Part shown: piece by piece, positions 8,522 through 17,189 of the stretch
Layout: each line of letters opens with the position of its first letter
Numbering within the stretch: position 1 is the stretch's first letter
Assembly: GCF_030816915.1 (NCBI RefSeq)
Contig: NZ_JAUSYN010000002.1
Coordinates: 1,563,501 to 1,627,500 of the forward strand
Reading direction: 5' to 3'
Source of the DNA: Streptomyces sp. B3I8
GTDB taxonomy: Bacteria; Actinomycetota; Actinomycetes; Streptomycetales; Streptomycetaceae
Length of the DNA stretch: 64,000 bases
Translations under genes and position numbers: made by a program
Notes under the pieces: generated by a model
The model's input: the letters and a program-made list of their open reading frames with translations, nothing else
Told to the model about the DNA's origin: nothing
The model's database searches: none

Positions 8522-9877
8522 ATGTGCGCGTCAGCCCTGGCTTCCGGTCCGTCCGGCGGCGCTGCTGTGCGTCCGTTGGTCGACTGTGTGCTCGGTGCGC
8601 TGGAGGCGGGCGGCCGGGAGCGCGGTGGGCCCCTGCCCGTCGGCGGGCCGGAGGCGGTGGCGGCGCTGGTGCGGGACGCCGTCGGAGAGGTGCTGCCGGA
8701 GGAGGGGGACCCGGGGGCGCTGGAGGACCTGGTGCGGGTGCTGGCGGCGGGGGCCGCCGATCCTGCGGATCCGTTGTGTGCGGCGCATCTGCACTGTCCG
8801 CCGCTGGCCGTGGCCGTCGCCGCGGATCTCGCCGTGAGCGTGCTCAATCCCTCGCTGGACTCCTGGGACCAGTCGCCGTCCGCGTCAGCGCTCGAGGAGT
8901 CGGTGACGGGGGCGTTGGCTCGGTTCGCGGGGATGGCGGACGCGTTGGTGACGTCGGGGGGTACGGAGGCGAATCAGCTCGCGGTGCTGCTGGCGCGGGA
9001 GGTGTGCGGGCCCGGGGTGCGGTTGATGTGCGGGGCGAACGCGCACCATTCGCTGGCACGGGCGGCGTGGTTGTTCGGGCTGGCGGAGCCGGTGGTGGTG
9101 CCGGCGTCGGGCGGGGTGGTGGAGGCGGCGGCGTTGGAGGCGGCGCTGTCGCGGGTGGCGGGGCCGGTGCTGGTCGCGGCGACGGCGGGGACGACGGATG
9201 CGGGGTTGATCGATCCGCTTCCGGAGGTGGCCGCGTTGTGTGCCCGGTACGGGGCGCGGCTGCATGTGGATGCCGCGTACGGTGGCGGGCTGCTGTTCAG
9301 CGACCGGTACCGGGGGCTGCTGGCGGGTCTTGAGGCGGCCGACAGTGTGGCGTTGGACCTGCACAAACTGGGTTGGCAGCCGGTGGCTGCGGGGGTGTTC
9401 GCGGTGCGTGACGGTGGGGACCTGGCGGTGCTGGGGCAGCGTGCCGATTATCTGAGCGCTGCTGATGATGTCGAGGCGGGGTTGCCGGATCTGCTGGGGC
9501 GTTCGTTGCGGACGACCCGGCGTGCCGATGTGTTCAAGGTGGCGGTGACGCTGCGGGTGTTGGGGCGTGCGGGGCTGGGGTCGCTGGTCGACGGGGTGTG
9601 CGCGGGGGCGCGGGAGTTCGCCGGGCTGGTGGCGGGGCGTCCGGGGTTCGAGTTGTACGGCCTGCCGGTGATCAGCACGGTGGTGTTCCGTCCCTCGGGG
9701 GTGGGTGACGACATCGTTGCCGAGGTGCGGCGGAGGTTGTTGGTGGAGGGGCGGGCGGTGTTGGGCCGGGCGCGTCTCGGCGGCCGGTTGTGGTTCAAGG
9801 TCACTCTTCTCAATCCCCATGTGCGCCTGAGTGAGTTGGCGGGTGTGCTGTGTCTGGTGGAAGGACATCTCCGTTGA
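8522..9877 (+). CDS. PLP-dependent group II decarboxylase (DesA / lysine or diaminobutyrate decarboxylase-like)
   Basis: 451 residues of the aspartate aminotransferase-fold group II decarboxylases. Visible active-site elements are NAHHSL (ring-stacking His), HVDAAYGG (Asp pairing with the pyridine nitrogen) and DLHKLGWQP (Schiff-base Lys). It likely decarboxylates a diamino acid such as lysine to cadaverine, the first step of hydroxamate siderophore building blocks; diaminobutyrate is an alternative. ATG 8522 has GGAGG 7 nt upstream. The stop overlaps the N-monooxygenase start by one base. No acyltransferase (DesC) or NIS synthetase (DesD) follows and no iron box is visible upstream. About 19 of its leucines use TTG, very unlike neighbouring genes. 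Confidence 0.85.
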   Translation: MCASALASGPSGGAAVRPLVDCVLGALEAGGRERGGPLPVGGPEAVAALVRDAVGEVLPEEGDPGALEDLVRVLAAGAADPADPLCAAHLHCPPLAVAVAADLAVSVLNPSLDSWDQSPSASALEESVTGALARFAGMADALVTSGGTEANQLAVLLAREVCGPGVRLMCGANAHHSLARAAWLFGLAEPVVVPASGGVVEAAALEAALSRVAGPVLVAATAGTTDAGLIDPLPEVAALCARYGARLHVDAAYGGGLLFSDRYRGLLAGLEAADSVALDLHKLGWQPVAAGVFAVRDGGDLAVLGQRADYLSAADDVEAGLPDLLGRSLRTTRRADVFKVAVTLRVLGRAGLGSLVDGVCAGAREFAGLVAGRPGFELYGLPVISTVVFRPSGVGDDIVAEVRRRLLVEGRAVLGRARLGGRLWFKVTLLNPHVRLSELAGVLCLVEGHLR

Positions 9878-11298
9878 TGACGTCCGCGTCTCCTCGTGAT
9901 CTCGTCGGTGTCGGCATCGGGCCGGCCAATCTCTCCCTGGCGGCGCTGGCCCAGCCGCTGGCCGGACTGGACGCTGTCTTCCTCGAACAGCGGCAGGGGT
10001 TCGACTGGCATCCGGGGCTGTTGATCGAGGGGACTCGGTTGCAGGTGCCGTTCCTGGCGGATCTGGTGTCGTTGGTCGATCCGACGAGTCCGTGGTCCTT
10101 TCTCAATCATCTGCGTGCGCGGGAGAGGTTGTTCCCTTTCTATTTCGCGGAGCGGCCGCATATTTTGCGGGCGGAGTACGAGGGGTATTGCCGTTGGGTC
10201 GCGGAGCGGCTGCCGGCGTTGCGTTTCGGGCATCAGGTGGATGCGGTGCGGTGGAATCCGCGTAGTGAGTTGTTCGAGGTGGATTTCAGTCGGGTGGATG
10301 CGGAGGGCGGGGTGGAGTCGCTGGGGCGTGCTCATACCCGCAATGTGGTGTTGGGGGTGGGTACGGAGCCGTATGTGCCGGAGGCGTTGCGGCCTCTGGT
10401 GGGGGCGCGGGAGGTGGCGGTGTGTCATGCGGCGGATTATCTGGAGCACCGTGAGCGGGTGTTGGCCGCGGGTCATGTGACGGTGGTGGGTGCGGGGCAG
10501 TCGGGTGCGGAGGTGTTTCTGGATCTGTTGCGGAATCGTCCGGTGGGGCGGGAGCGGTTGCACTGGTTGGCGCGGACGGGGGCGTTCGCGCCGATGGAGT
10601 ATTCGAAGCTGGGGCTGGAGCATTTCACTCCGGATTACGCGGCGTATTTCCACGCGTTGGACGAGTCCGTGCGGGATCGGTTGTTGCCCGCGCAGTGGCA
10701 GTTGTACAAGGGAATCGACGCGGGGACGATCGCGGCGGTGCAGGAGGAGTTGTATCGCCGTTCGGTGGTGGGCGGTGGCTGGCCGGATGTCGTGTTGACC
10801 CCTGGTGTGCGGGTGCGGACGGCCGGGTGGTTGTCGGGTTCCCGGGTGGAGTTGCATCTGGAGCACGGGGGGCAGGGGTTGCGGACGTGTCTGGCGACGG
10901 ATGCGGTGGTGTTGGCGACGGGGTTCCGGGAGCGTCCGGTGGGTTCGTTGTTGCGGTCCTTGGAGCCTTACGTCTGCCGTGATGCCGCGGAGCGGCCGCG
11001 TGTCGACGAGCACTATCGGGTGGTGCTGGCGCGGGAGATCGCGGCGACGGGGTGTGCGGTGTATGTGCAGAACGCGGAGTCGCACGCGCATGGGGTGGGT
11101 GCGCCTGATTTGGGTATGACGGCGTGGCGCAGTGCGCGGATCCTGAACGCGGTGACGGGTGAGGAGTCGTATCCGTTGCCGCGGCGGACGGCGTTCACGT
11201 CGTTCGGGTTGCGGGAGCGGGAGCGGGTGGTGTCCGGGGTCCCGTCCACGCGGGGTGGTGGCACGGTGGCGCTGACGCCTCTCGTGGACGGGGTCTGA
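9877..11298 (+). CDS. Lysine/ornithine N-monooxygenase (DesB/SidA/IucD-like flavoprotein)
   Basis: 473 residues of the flavin-dependent amine N-hydroxylases. The FAD motif GVGIGPANLSLAALA is at about residues 12-26, the substrate loop has WHPGLLIEGTRLQVPFL, the NADPH motif is VVGAGQSGAEV, and the family ATGF motif is present. It would hydroxylate the primary amine made by the upstream decarboxylase, for example cadaverine to N-hydroxycadaverine. Counting codons gives 29 TTG, 21 CTG and 5 CTC among 55 leucines. TGATG coupling joins it to the decarboxylase. The rest of a siderophore pathway is not here, so the product is unknown. Confidence 0.87.
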   Translation: MTSASPRDLVGVGIGPANLSLAALAQPLAGLDAVFLEQRQGFDWHPGLLIEGTRLQVPFLADLVSLVDPTSPWSFLNHLRARERLFPFYFAERPHILRAEYEGYCRWVAERLPALRFGHQVDAVRWNPRSELFEVDFSRVDAEGGVESLGRAHTRNVVLGVGTEPYVPEALRPLVGAREVAVCHAADYLEHRERVLAAGHVTVVGAGQSGAEVFLDLLRNRPVGRERLHWLARTGAFAPMEYSKLGLEHFTPDYAAYFHALDESVRDRLLPAQWQLYKGIDAGTIAAVQEELYRRSVVGGGWPDVVLTPGVRVRTAGWLSGSRVELHLEHGGQGLRTCLATDAVVLATGFRERPVGSLLRSLEPYVCRDAAERPRVDEHYRVVLAREIAATGCAVYVQNAESHAHGVGAPDLGMTAWRSARILNAVTGEESYPLPRRTAFTSFGLRERERVVSGVPSTRGGGTVALTPLVDGV

Positions 11299-11315
11299 GG
11301 TGTTTCCCGGGGAGG

Positions 11316-12908
11316 TCAGAAGACCGGTGTGCCGTCGCGGGTGAGTTTCCAGTCGGTGGAGGCGAAGTCCTGGGGGTCGAGGACGCCCTTGGCGGTGACC
11401 CATTCGGCGATGCGGGTGCGGATCTCGGTGGATTCGGTCCAGAGTTCCTTGGTGGTCGCGATGTGGGGGAAGGCGCCGCCGCCGTTGGCGCGGTAGTTGT
11501 TGACGGCGAGGACGAATGGGGCGGTGTCGTCGAGTGGGTTGCCGTCGTGGGCGAGGTTTTTGATGCGGCTGCCGGCGGGTTGGGCGATGTCGATGTCGTA
11601 GGTGAGTCCGGAGACGTAGTCGTAGTTGTAGTCGGGGCGGTCGTCGGCGTTGGTGAGTGCGTCGATGTCGACGGGGGCGTCGGGTGCGGTCTGTACGTAA
11701 TACTGGGCGGAGTATTCGAGGTAGGCGCGGATCTGGGCGCCGGTGAGCAGTTTGGCGACGAGGGTGTTGTCGTAGACGTAGAGGCTGGACAGGGCGCGGA
11801 CGGTGACGTCGCCGGCGGGGATCTCGGAGGTGCGGGAGAACGGTGAGGCCTGTGCGAGGACGGGGAGTCGGGCGTGTTCGGTGCCGGCGAGGGCGGTTTT
11901 GACGACGTCCTCCTGGACCTTGGTGATGAGGTCGATGATGGGGGCGTCCTTGTAGCGGGCGTCCACGGTGGTGAGGGTCTGGGTGGCGGTGCCGACGACC
12001 TGGTTGACGTAGGTGACGACGGCGGCGTGTTCGTCGGTGAGCAGTTCGGTGATGCGGGGGTCGTCCTCGGCCTGGTTGGTGTTGTGCAGTGAGGCGCTGA
12101 CTGTGTCGACTTCCCAGCGGCCTCTGTGGAGGGTGAGTTCGATGTCGAAGACGGTGAGGCGTTCGGCGAAGCAGAGGGGTTCGGAGAGGACGACGGTCTT
12201 GCCGGTGGTGTCGTTGGTGACCTTGAGTTCGGGGAAGGCGAGTCTGCCCTGGACGTTGGCCTTGTCCCAGATGGCGATGCCGGGGTTGGTGAGGCCGAGG
12301 ACGGCGACCTTGACGGGTGGGGCGCCGTGGACGTGGAACGTCTTGATGAGGTACGGGGGGAAGGCGGGTTTGAGGGTGGTGGCGTCGACGGCGTTGGCGC
12401 CGAGGAGGGGGAAGTCGAGCTGGGATTCGAACTCGCGGAGGGTGTCGATGCCGTAGTTGAACTCGTGGTTGCCGAGGGCGGCGGCGTCGTAGCCGATGGT
12501 GTTCATGGCGCGGGCCATGGGGTGGACGGGGCCGCCCTTGGCGGTGATGGGGTCGACCTTGGCGTAGTAGTAGGTGAGGGGGGTGCCTTGGATGGTGTCG
12601 CCGGCGTCGATGAGGAGGGTGTTGTGACGGCCCTTCTCCTTGCGGATGTGGTTGACGAGGGTGGAGATGCGGGCGAGGCCGAGGGTGTTTCCGGCGGTGT
12701 CGGTGTAGGTGGCGTCTTTGTAGTAGTCCCAGTTGAAGAGGTGGCCGTGGAGGTCTGTGGTGCCCATGACCGTGAGGGTGTGGCGTCGTTCGGGCTTCTT
12801 GTGGGGGCCGGAGGCGTGGGCGGTGGTGGCGGTGGCTGTGGTGGTGAGGGTGGCGGCGGTGGTGGTCAGGGCGGCGTTCTCCAGGAAGCGGCGGCGGTTG
12901 AGGGGCAT
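11316..12908 (-). CDS. Tat-exported 5'-nucleotidase / 2',3'-cyclic phosphodiesterase (UshA/CpdB-like)
   Basis: 530 residues. The N-terminus NRRRFLENAALTTTAATL is a twin-arginine signal ending near AHASG. The metallophosphatase domain (about 40-320) has the dimetal motifs TTDLHGHLF, DAGDTIQGTP and ALGNHEFNYG. The C-terminal 5_nucleotid_C domain (about 330-500) has the substrate-stacking region YVSGLTYDI and NNYRANGGGAF. It would release phosphate and nucleoside from extracellular nucleotides or cyclic nucleotides. AGGAG lies 11 nt upstream of the ATG. It faces the N-monooxygenase gene, separated by only 17 nt. Confidence 0.92.
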   Translation of the reverse strand: MPLNRRRFLENAALTTTAATLTTTATATTAHASGPHKKPERRHTLTVMGTTDLHGHLFNWDYYKDATYTDTAGNTLGLARISTLVNHIRKEKGRHNTLLIDAGDTIQGTPLTYYYAKVDPITAKGGPVHPMARAMNTIGYDAAALGNHEFNYGIDTLREFESQLDFPLLGANAVDATTLKPAFPPYLIKTFHVHGAPPVKVAVLGLTNPGIAIWDKANVQGRLAFPELKVTNDTTGKTVVLSEPLCFAERLTVFDIELTLHRGRWEVDTVSASLHNTNQAEDDPRITELLTDEHAAVVTYVNQVVGTATQTLTTVDARYKDAPIIDLITKVQEDVVKTALAGTEHARLPVLAQASPFSRTSEIPAGDVTVRALSSLYVYDNTLVAKLLTGAQIRAYLEYSAQYYVQTAPDAPVDIDALTNADDRPDYNYDYVSGLTYDIDIAQPAGSRIKNLAHDGNPLDDTAPFVLAVNNYRANGGGAFPHIATTKELWTESTEIRTRIAEWVTAKGVLDPQDFASTDWKLTRDGTPVF

Positions 12909-13253
12909 GTGAGGGGGTGCTCCTATGAGTGGTGTGGGGCGAGGTGGGTGGGGTCGGGGCTGTTGGTGTGGTGACGCGCGTAGATTGTGGACCGGGGGGT
13001 CGGGGGTGCGACAGGGGGCGGGGGTTGCGATCTGGTGACCGGGAGGTGGGTGAGGGGTTTTCGCCCCCGCCACCCCTGTCCTTCCCGTCCTCGTGGGGCT
13101 GTGCCCCCTTTGGCCTGGTGTGCGTGAGAGCTCGGGTGGGTGGGATCGAGGGGCGGGCGCGGGCGCGTCGTGGCTTGTCGCGCGCCCCGCGGCGGAGCCG
13201 CGGTGTGAAACAGCCCCGCGCGACTTCTGGTGCACTGTCATAAAGTCGGACAT
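12909..13253. other. Divergent intergenic region between the nucleotidase and pyruvate kinase genes
   Basis: 345 bp with no gene I can support. The left half should carry the nucleotidase promoter. The right half (13055-13224) is a copy of the dispersed element listed separately. The kinase start has only a weak ribosome site. Confidence 0.6.
13055..13224 (+). repeat. Dispersed intergenic element, copy 1
   Basis: Begins with GGGGTTTTCGCCCCCGCC, a C-rich CCTGTCCTTCCCGTCC tract and a small GC hairpin, and ends with GCGGCGGAGCCGCGG and CAGCCCCGCGC. The same ordered blocks recur at 43021-43135 (inverted, partial), 46267-46425 and 60648-60797. Confidence 0.65.
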
Positions 13254-14447
13254 ATGCGTCGAGTTAAGATCGTTTGCACTCTGGGGCCCGCCACCGACTC
13301 GTACGAGCGGGTCAAGGCGCTGGTCGAGGCCGGAATGGACGTGGCCCGCTTCGCTTTCGGGCACGGTGGGCGCGAGGAGCACGCGGATCACGAGGAGCGG
13401 TACCGCCTGGTGCGGAAGGCTGCCGACGAGACCGGGCGCAGTGTCGGGGTGCTCGCCGATCTGCGGGGGCCGGTGGGCGCCCTCGGGTCCGCGCGACCCG
13501 CCCTGTCCACGCTGTCCGCGAGGGACGAGGCCGATCTGCGGTGGGCGTTGCGGACCGGGTTCGACGTGGTGGCTCTGTCGTTCGTCCGTGACGGCCGGGA
13601 TGTCGAGGCGGTGCATCGTGTCATGGACGAGGAGGGCCGGCGGCTGCCCGTGCTCGCCAAGGTGGAGACGCCGCAGGCGGTGGAGGCGATCGAGGACATC
13701 GTCGCCGCGTTCGACGGGATCATGGTCGCGCGCGGTGACCTGGGCGTAGAGATGCCGCTGGAACAGGTGCCGCTGGTGCAGAAGCGGGTGGTGAAGCTGG
13801 CGCGGCGCAATGCCAAGCCGGTGGTGGTCGCCACCCAGATGCTCGACTCGATGATCGAGAACGCGCGGCCGACACGTGCGGAGGTCAGCGACGTGGCGAA
13901 CGCGGTCCTCGACGGTACGGACGCGGTGATGCTGTCGGGCGAGACGAGCGTGGGCAGGCATCCCGTCGAGACGGTCGCGACGATGGCGAGGATCGTCGAG
14001 GCCGCGGAGGAAGGTCTCCTGGCGGCCGGGCTGGCGCCGTTGACGGGCCGGAACAAGCCGCGCACGCAGGGGGGTGCTGTCGCGCGGGCGGCGGCGGAGA
14101 TCGGCGACTTCCTCGGGGCCGGGTTCCTGGTGGCGTTCACCCAGAGCGGTGACACGGTGCGCCGCCTGTCGCGCTACCGTTCGCCGATTCCGCTGCTGGC
14201 GTTCACCGCCGAGCAGGCGACCCGTTCGCGGTTGAGTCTGACGTGGGGGGTGGAGACGTTCCTGGTGCCGGCCGCCGGGTCGACGGACGCGATGGTGCGG
14301 CAGGTCGACGAGGCGCTGCTGCGCTGCGGGCGCTGCCGGCGCGGGGATCTGGTGGTGGTGACCGCGGGTTCGCCGCCCGGGGTTCCGGGGACGACGAACA
14401 TGGTGCGGGTGCACCGGGTCGGGGAGGACGACGGTCCGGTGCGGTGA
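13254..14447 (+). CDS. Pyruvate kinase homologue lacking the B domain
   Basis: 397 residues against about 475 for normal bacterial pyruvate kinase. It starts with the standard MRRVKIVCTLGPATDS. The A-domain N-terminal half runs to LADLRGP (residues 67-73), but the roughly 95-residue B domain that closes over the active site is replaced by about ten residues, rejoining the A domain at ALSTLSARDEADL. Residues equivalent to Asn and Ser of the RxNxSHG motif are Ala34 and Gly36; Arg32 and His37 remain. Later catalytic residues are intact: K136 and E138, D162 in ARGDLGVE, and T194 in ATQMLDSM. The C domain is present. The frame is uninterrupted. It may be inactive, altered or regulatory. Confidence 0.88.
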   Translation: MRRVKIVCTLGPATDSYERVKALVEAGMDVARFAFGHGGREEHADHEERYRLVRKAADETGRSVGVLADLRGPVGALGSARPALSTLSARDEADLRWALRTGFDVVALSFVRDGRDVEAVHRVMDEEGRRLPVLAKVETPQAVEAIEDIVAAFDGIMVARGDLGVEMPLEQVPLVQKRVVKLARRNAKPVVVATQMLDSMIENARPTRAEVSDVANAVLDGTDAVMLSGETSVGRHPVETVATMARIVEAAEEGLLAAGLAPLTGRNKPRTQGGAVARAAAEIGDFLGAGFLVAFTQSGDTVRRLSRYRSPIPLLAFTAEQATRSRLSLTWGVETFLVPAAGSTDAMVRQVDEALLRCGRCRRGDLVVVTAGSPPGVPGTTNMVRVHRVGEDDGPVR

Positions 14448-14450
14448 GCG

Positions 14451-14478
14451 GGGGCGGGCCGCGTGCACGGCCCGCCCC
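14451..14478. terminator. Bidirectional terminator between pyruvate kinase homologue and pepN
   Basis: Perfect 11-bp inverted repeat (GGGGCGGGCCG and its complement) with a 6-nt loop, 3 nt after the kinase stop and 11 nt after the convergent pepN stop. Confidence 0.8.
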
Positions 14479-14489
14479 GGCGGGGTCGG

Positions 14490-17087
14490 TCAGCGTTCGC
14501 GGACGCGCAGGGCGCGGGCCAGGTCGTCGAGCTGGTCGGCGAGCCCGCGGCGCAGGGACGGGACGGGGTCGCCCTCGCGCAGACAGCTCTCGCCGCGCCG
14601 GAGGTGGTCGGCGTCGATGGCGTACGCGGGGAATGCCCAGCGTCCTGCGGCGGCGGCGATGGCGGGGCCGCGGCGGGCGGCCAGAGCGGTGGCGTCCTGG
14701 TAGTACCGGTCGACGTACTCTCCGAGCAGGTCTGTCTGTTCGGGCTGCCAGAAGCCGCGGGCGGTGGCGGTGAAGAGGTGGTTGGACAGCTCCGCGGCGG
14801 GGTCGTCGGTGAACATGGCGGCCCAGGCCCGTGCTTTGGCCGCCGGGTCGGGCAGTGCGGCGCGGCAGCGGGCGGCGCCTTCCTGGCCGGTGGCGCTGGG
14901 GTCGCGTGCGAGTTCGGCGGCGATGGTGTCCTCGTCGACGGCGCCGAGGGCGGCGAGGCGGCCGAGGATGCGCCAGCGCAGTTCGGGGTCGAGTTCGGGA
15001 CCGCCGGGGACGGTGCCCTCGGCGAGCCAGGCGGCGATGGTGTCGGGGTGTGCGGCGACGTCGATGCGGTGGCGTACGGCGGTCAGGCGCAGCCCGGGGT
15101 GGGAGCCGTCCTCGGTGCGGCGGACGAGGTCGCGGCAGAGGTCGGTGAGGGTGGCGAGGGCGGCGGGCCGGTGGCCGGGGGTGAGGTAGCGGTCGGCGAC
15201 CTGGCCGGCGGCGAAGGCGAGGACGCCCTGGACGAGGGCCACGTCGGTCTCGCGCGGGAGGTGGGCGCGGGCGGTTTCGAGGTAGACGTCGGGGGCGAGT
15301 TCGCCGTCGCGCACGGCGTCGCGCAGGGAGTTCCAGACGACGGCGCGGGTGAGGGGGTCGGGGAGGCCGGACAGGTGGGTGCGCAGGGTCCGGAGCGAGT
15401 CGGTGTCCAGGCGCACCTTGGCGTAGGTGAGGTCGCCGTCGTTGAGGACGACGACGGCGGGGCGTGGGCCGCCGATGTCGAGGCCGAGCTGGGAGCTGCT
15501 GTGCGGGTCGAGGTCGAGGTCGACGCGGGTGCGCAGGGTGAGGCGGTCCGTGTCGTGGAGGTCGTGGTCGTAGAAGCCGACGGCGAGGCGGTGCGGGCGC
15601 GTGCCGCCGGTGGGGCGGGAGGTGTTCAGGTGGCGCAGGCCGTCGTGGTCCTCGTCGGGGTTGCGGCCGGTCAGGACGCCGGGGTCGCCCCGGTGGCTGA
15701 TCCGGATGCCGCCGTTGGTGTCCGTTCCGTGGCGCTCGACGCTCAGTGTGTCGATGCCCGTGGTGCGCAGCCATGCGCCGGCCCAGGCGTGGACGTCGCG
15801 TTCGGTGGCGGAGGTGAGGGAGTCGAGGAAGTCGGCGAGGGTGGCGTTGGCGAATTTGTGGCGGGTGAAGTGGGTGTTGATGCCGGCCAGGAAGTCCTTC
15901 TCGCCGAGCCAGGTGACGAGTTGGCGCAGGGCGGAGGCGCCCTTGGCGTAGGAGATGCCGTCGAAGTTGAGGAGCGCGGAGGCGGTGTCGGGGACGGCTT
16001 CGGGGGCGACGGGGTGGGTGGAGGGGCGTTGGTCCGCGTCGTAGCCCCAGGCCTTGCGGGAGACGCCGAATTCGGTCCAGGTGTCGGTGAAGCGGGTGGC
16101 TTCGGCCGCGGTCTGGTAGCCCATGTATTCGGCGAAGGACTCGTTGAGCCAGATGTCGTCCCACCACTTGAGGGTGACGAGGTCGCCGAACCACATGTGG
16201 GCCATCTCGTGGGCGATGACCATGGCGCGGGTCTGGCGTTCGGCGTCGGTGACGGCGGAGCGGTAGACGAATTGGTCGCGGAAGGTGACCAGTCCGGGGT
16301 TCTCCATGGCGCCCGCGTTGAATTCGGGGACGAAGGCCTGGTCGTAGGAGTCGAAGGGGTAGGGCTCCTCGAACTTCTCGTGGTAGCGGTCGTAGCAGGC
16401 GCGGGTGAGGTCGAGGATCTCGTCGGCGTCCGCGTCGAGGTGGGGGGCGAGGGAGCGGCGGCAGTGGATGCCGAAGGGAAGTCCGCGGTGTTCGGTGCGC
16501 ACCGAGTGCCAGGGGCCGGCGGCGACGGCGACGAGGTAGGTGGAGATCCGCGGGGTGGTGGCGGCCTTCCAGACGCCGTCGCCGGTGTGTGCGGTGACGC
16601 CGTTGGCGAGGACGGTCCAGCCCTGGGGGGCGGTGACGGTGAGGTCGAAGACGGCCTTGAGGTCGGGCTGGTCGAAGGCGGCGAAGACGCGCTGGACGTC
16701 GTCCATGAACATCTGGGTGTAGACGTACGTCTCGCCGTCGCTGGGGTCGGTGAAGCGGTGCATGCCCTCGCCGGTGCGGGAGTAGCGCATGGCGGCGTCG
16801 ACGCGCAGTTCGTGCTCGCCGGGGGTGAGGTTCGTCAGGGGGAGCCGGTTGTCGTCGGGGAGCGGCGGGTCGAGGGGCTGTCCGTCGAGGGTGGCGGAGC
16901 GCAGTGCGGCCGGCTTGAGTTCGACGAAGGTGTCCGTGCTGTCGCGGTCTCCGTGCACGGTGAACCGGATGGTCGTGCGGGAGTCGAAGGTGTCGTCGCC
17001 CGCGGTGAGGTCGAGGTCGACCGTGTAGTGGTGGACGTCGATCAGCCGGGCACGGGTCTGCGCTTCGTCGCGCGTCAGTACGGACAT
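14490..17087 (-). CDS. pepN: Aminopeptidase N (M1 family zinc metallopeptidase)
   Basis: 865 residues, the usual length for actinobacterial PepN. The N-terminal beta-domain is followed by the exopeptidase motif GAMEN (259-263) and the zinc site HEMAH (293-297) with the third ligand Glu316 in NESFAE. A helical C-terminal ERAP1-like domain fills the rest. No signal peptide, so it is cytoplasmic and trims N-terminal residues from peptides. It stands alone on this strand between the kinase terminator and chorismate mutase, about 100 nt from the latter. Confidence 0.95.
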   Translation of the reverse strand: MSVLTRDEAQTRARLIDVHHYTVDLDLTAGDDTFDSRTTIRFTVHGDRDSTDTFVELKPAALRSATLDGQPLDPPLPDDNRLPLTNLTPGEHELRVDAAMRYSRTGEGMHRFTDPSDGETYVYTQMFMDDVQRVFAAFDQPDLKAVFDLTVTAPQGWTVLANGVTAHTGDGVWKAATTPRISTYLVAVAAGPWHSVRTEHRGLPFGIHCRRSLAPHLDADADEILDLTRACYDRYHEKFEEPYPFDSYDQAFVPEFNAGAMENPGLVTFRDQFVYRSAVTDAERQTRAMVIAHEMAHMWFGDLVTLKWWDDIWLNESFAEYMGYQTAAEATRFTDTWTEFGVSRKAWGYDADQRPSTHPVAPEAVPDTASALLNFDGISYAKGASALRQLVTWLGEKDFLAGINTHFTRHKFANATLADFLDSLTSATERDVHAWAGAWLRTTGIDTLSVERHGTDTNGGIRISHRGDPGVLTGRNPDEDHDGLRHLNTSRPTGGTRPHRLAVGFYDHDLHDTDRLTLRTRVDLDLDPHSSSQLGLDIGGPRPAVVVLNDGDLTYAKVRLDTDSLRTLRTHLSGLPDPLTRAVVWNSLRDAVRDGELAPDVYLETARAHLPRETDVALVQGVLAFAAGQVADRYLTPGHRPAALATLTDLCRDLVRRTEDGSHPGLRLTAVRHRIDVAAHPDTIAAWLAEGTVPGGPELDPELRWRILGRLAALGAVDEDTIAAELARDPSATGQEGAARCRAALPDPAAKARAWAAMFTDDPAAELSNHLFTATARGFWQPEQTDLLGEYVDRYYQDATALAARRGPAIAAAAGRWAFPAYAIDADHLRRGESCLREGDPVPSLRRGLADQLDDLARALRVRER

Positions 17088-17189
17088 GTGGCCATGCTGC
17101 CCGATGCCGTCCGCACGGCACAGGGGGGCCCTGCGGACGGCGGGCGCCGCCCCGGAGTGCGGTGGGGCGCGGCGGGCGGCGCGGGCTGC

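Noticed and set aside
7493..11298. Integrated element at tRNA-Leu
   Set aside because: No integrase, excisionase or repeat of the tRNA 3' end is visible in the next several kilobases.
13254..13560. Frameshift or deletion artefact in the pyruvate kinase homologue
   Set aside because: The frame is continuous on both sides of the missing domain, and the linker joins at equivalent structural positions, so a simple sequencing error is unlikely, though a true deletion in ancestry is possible.
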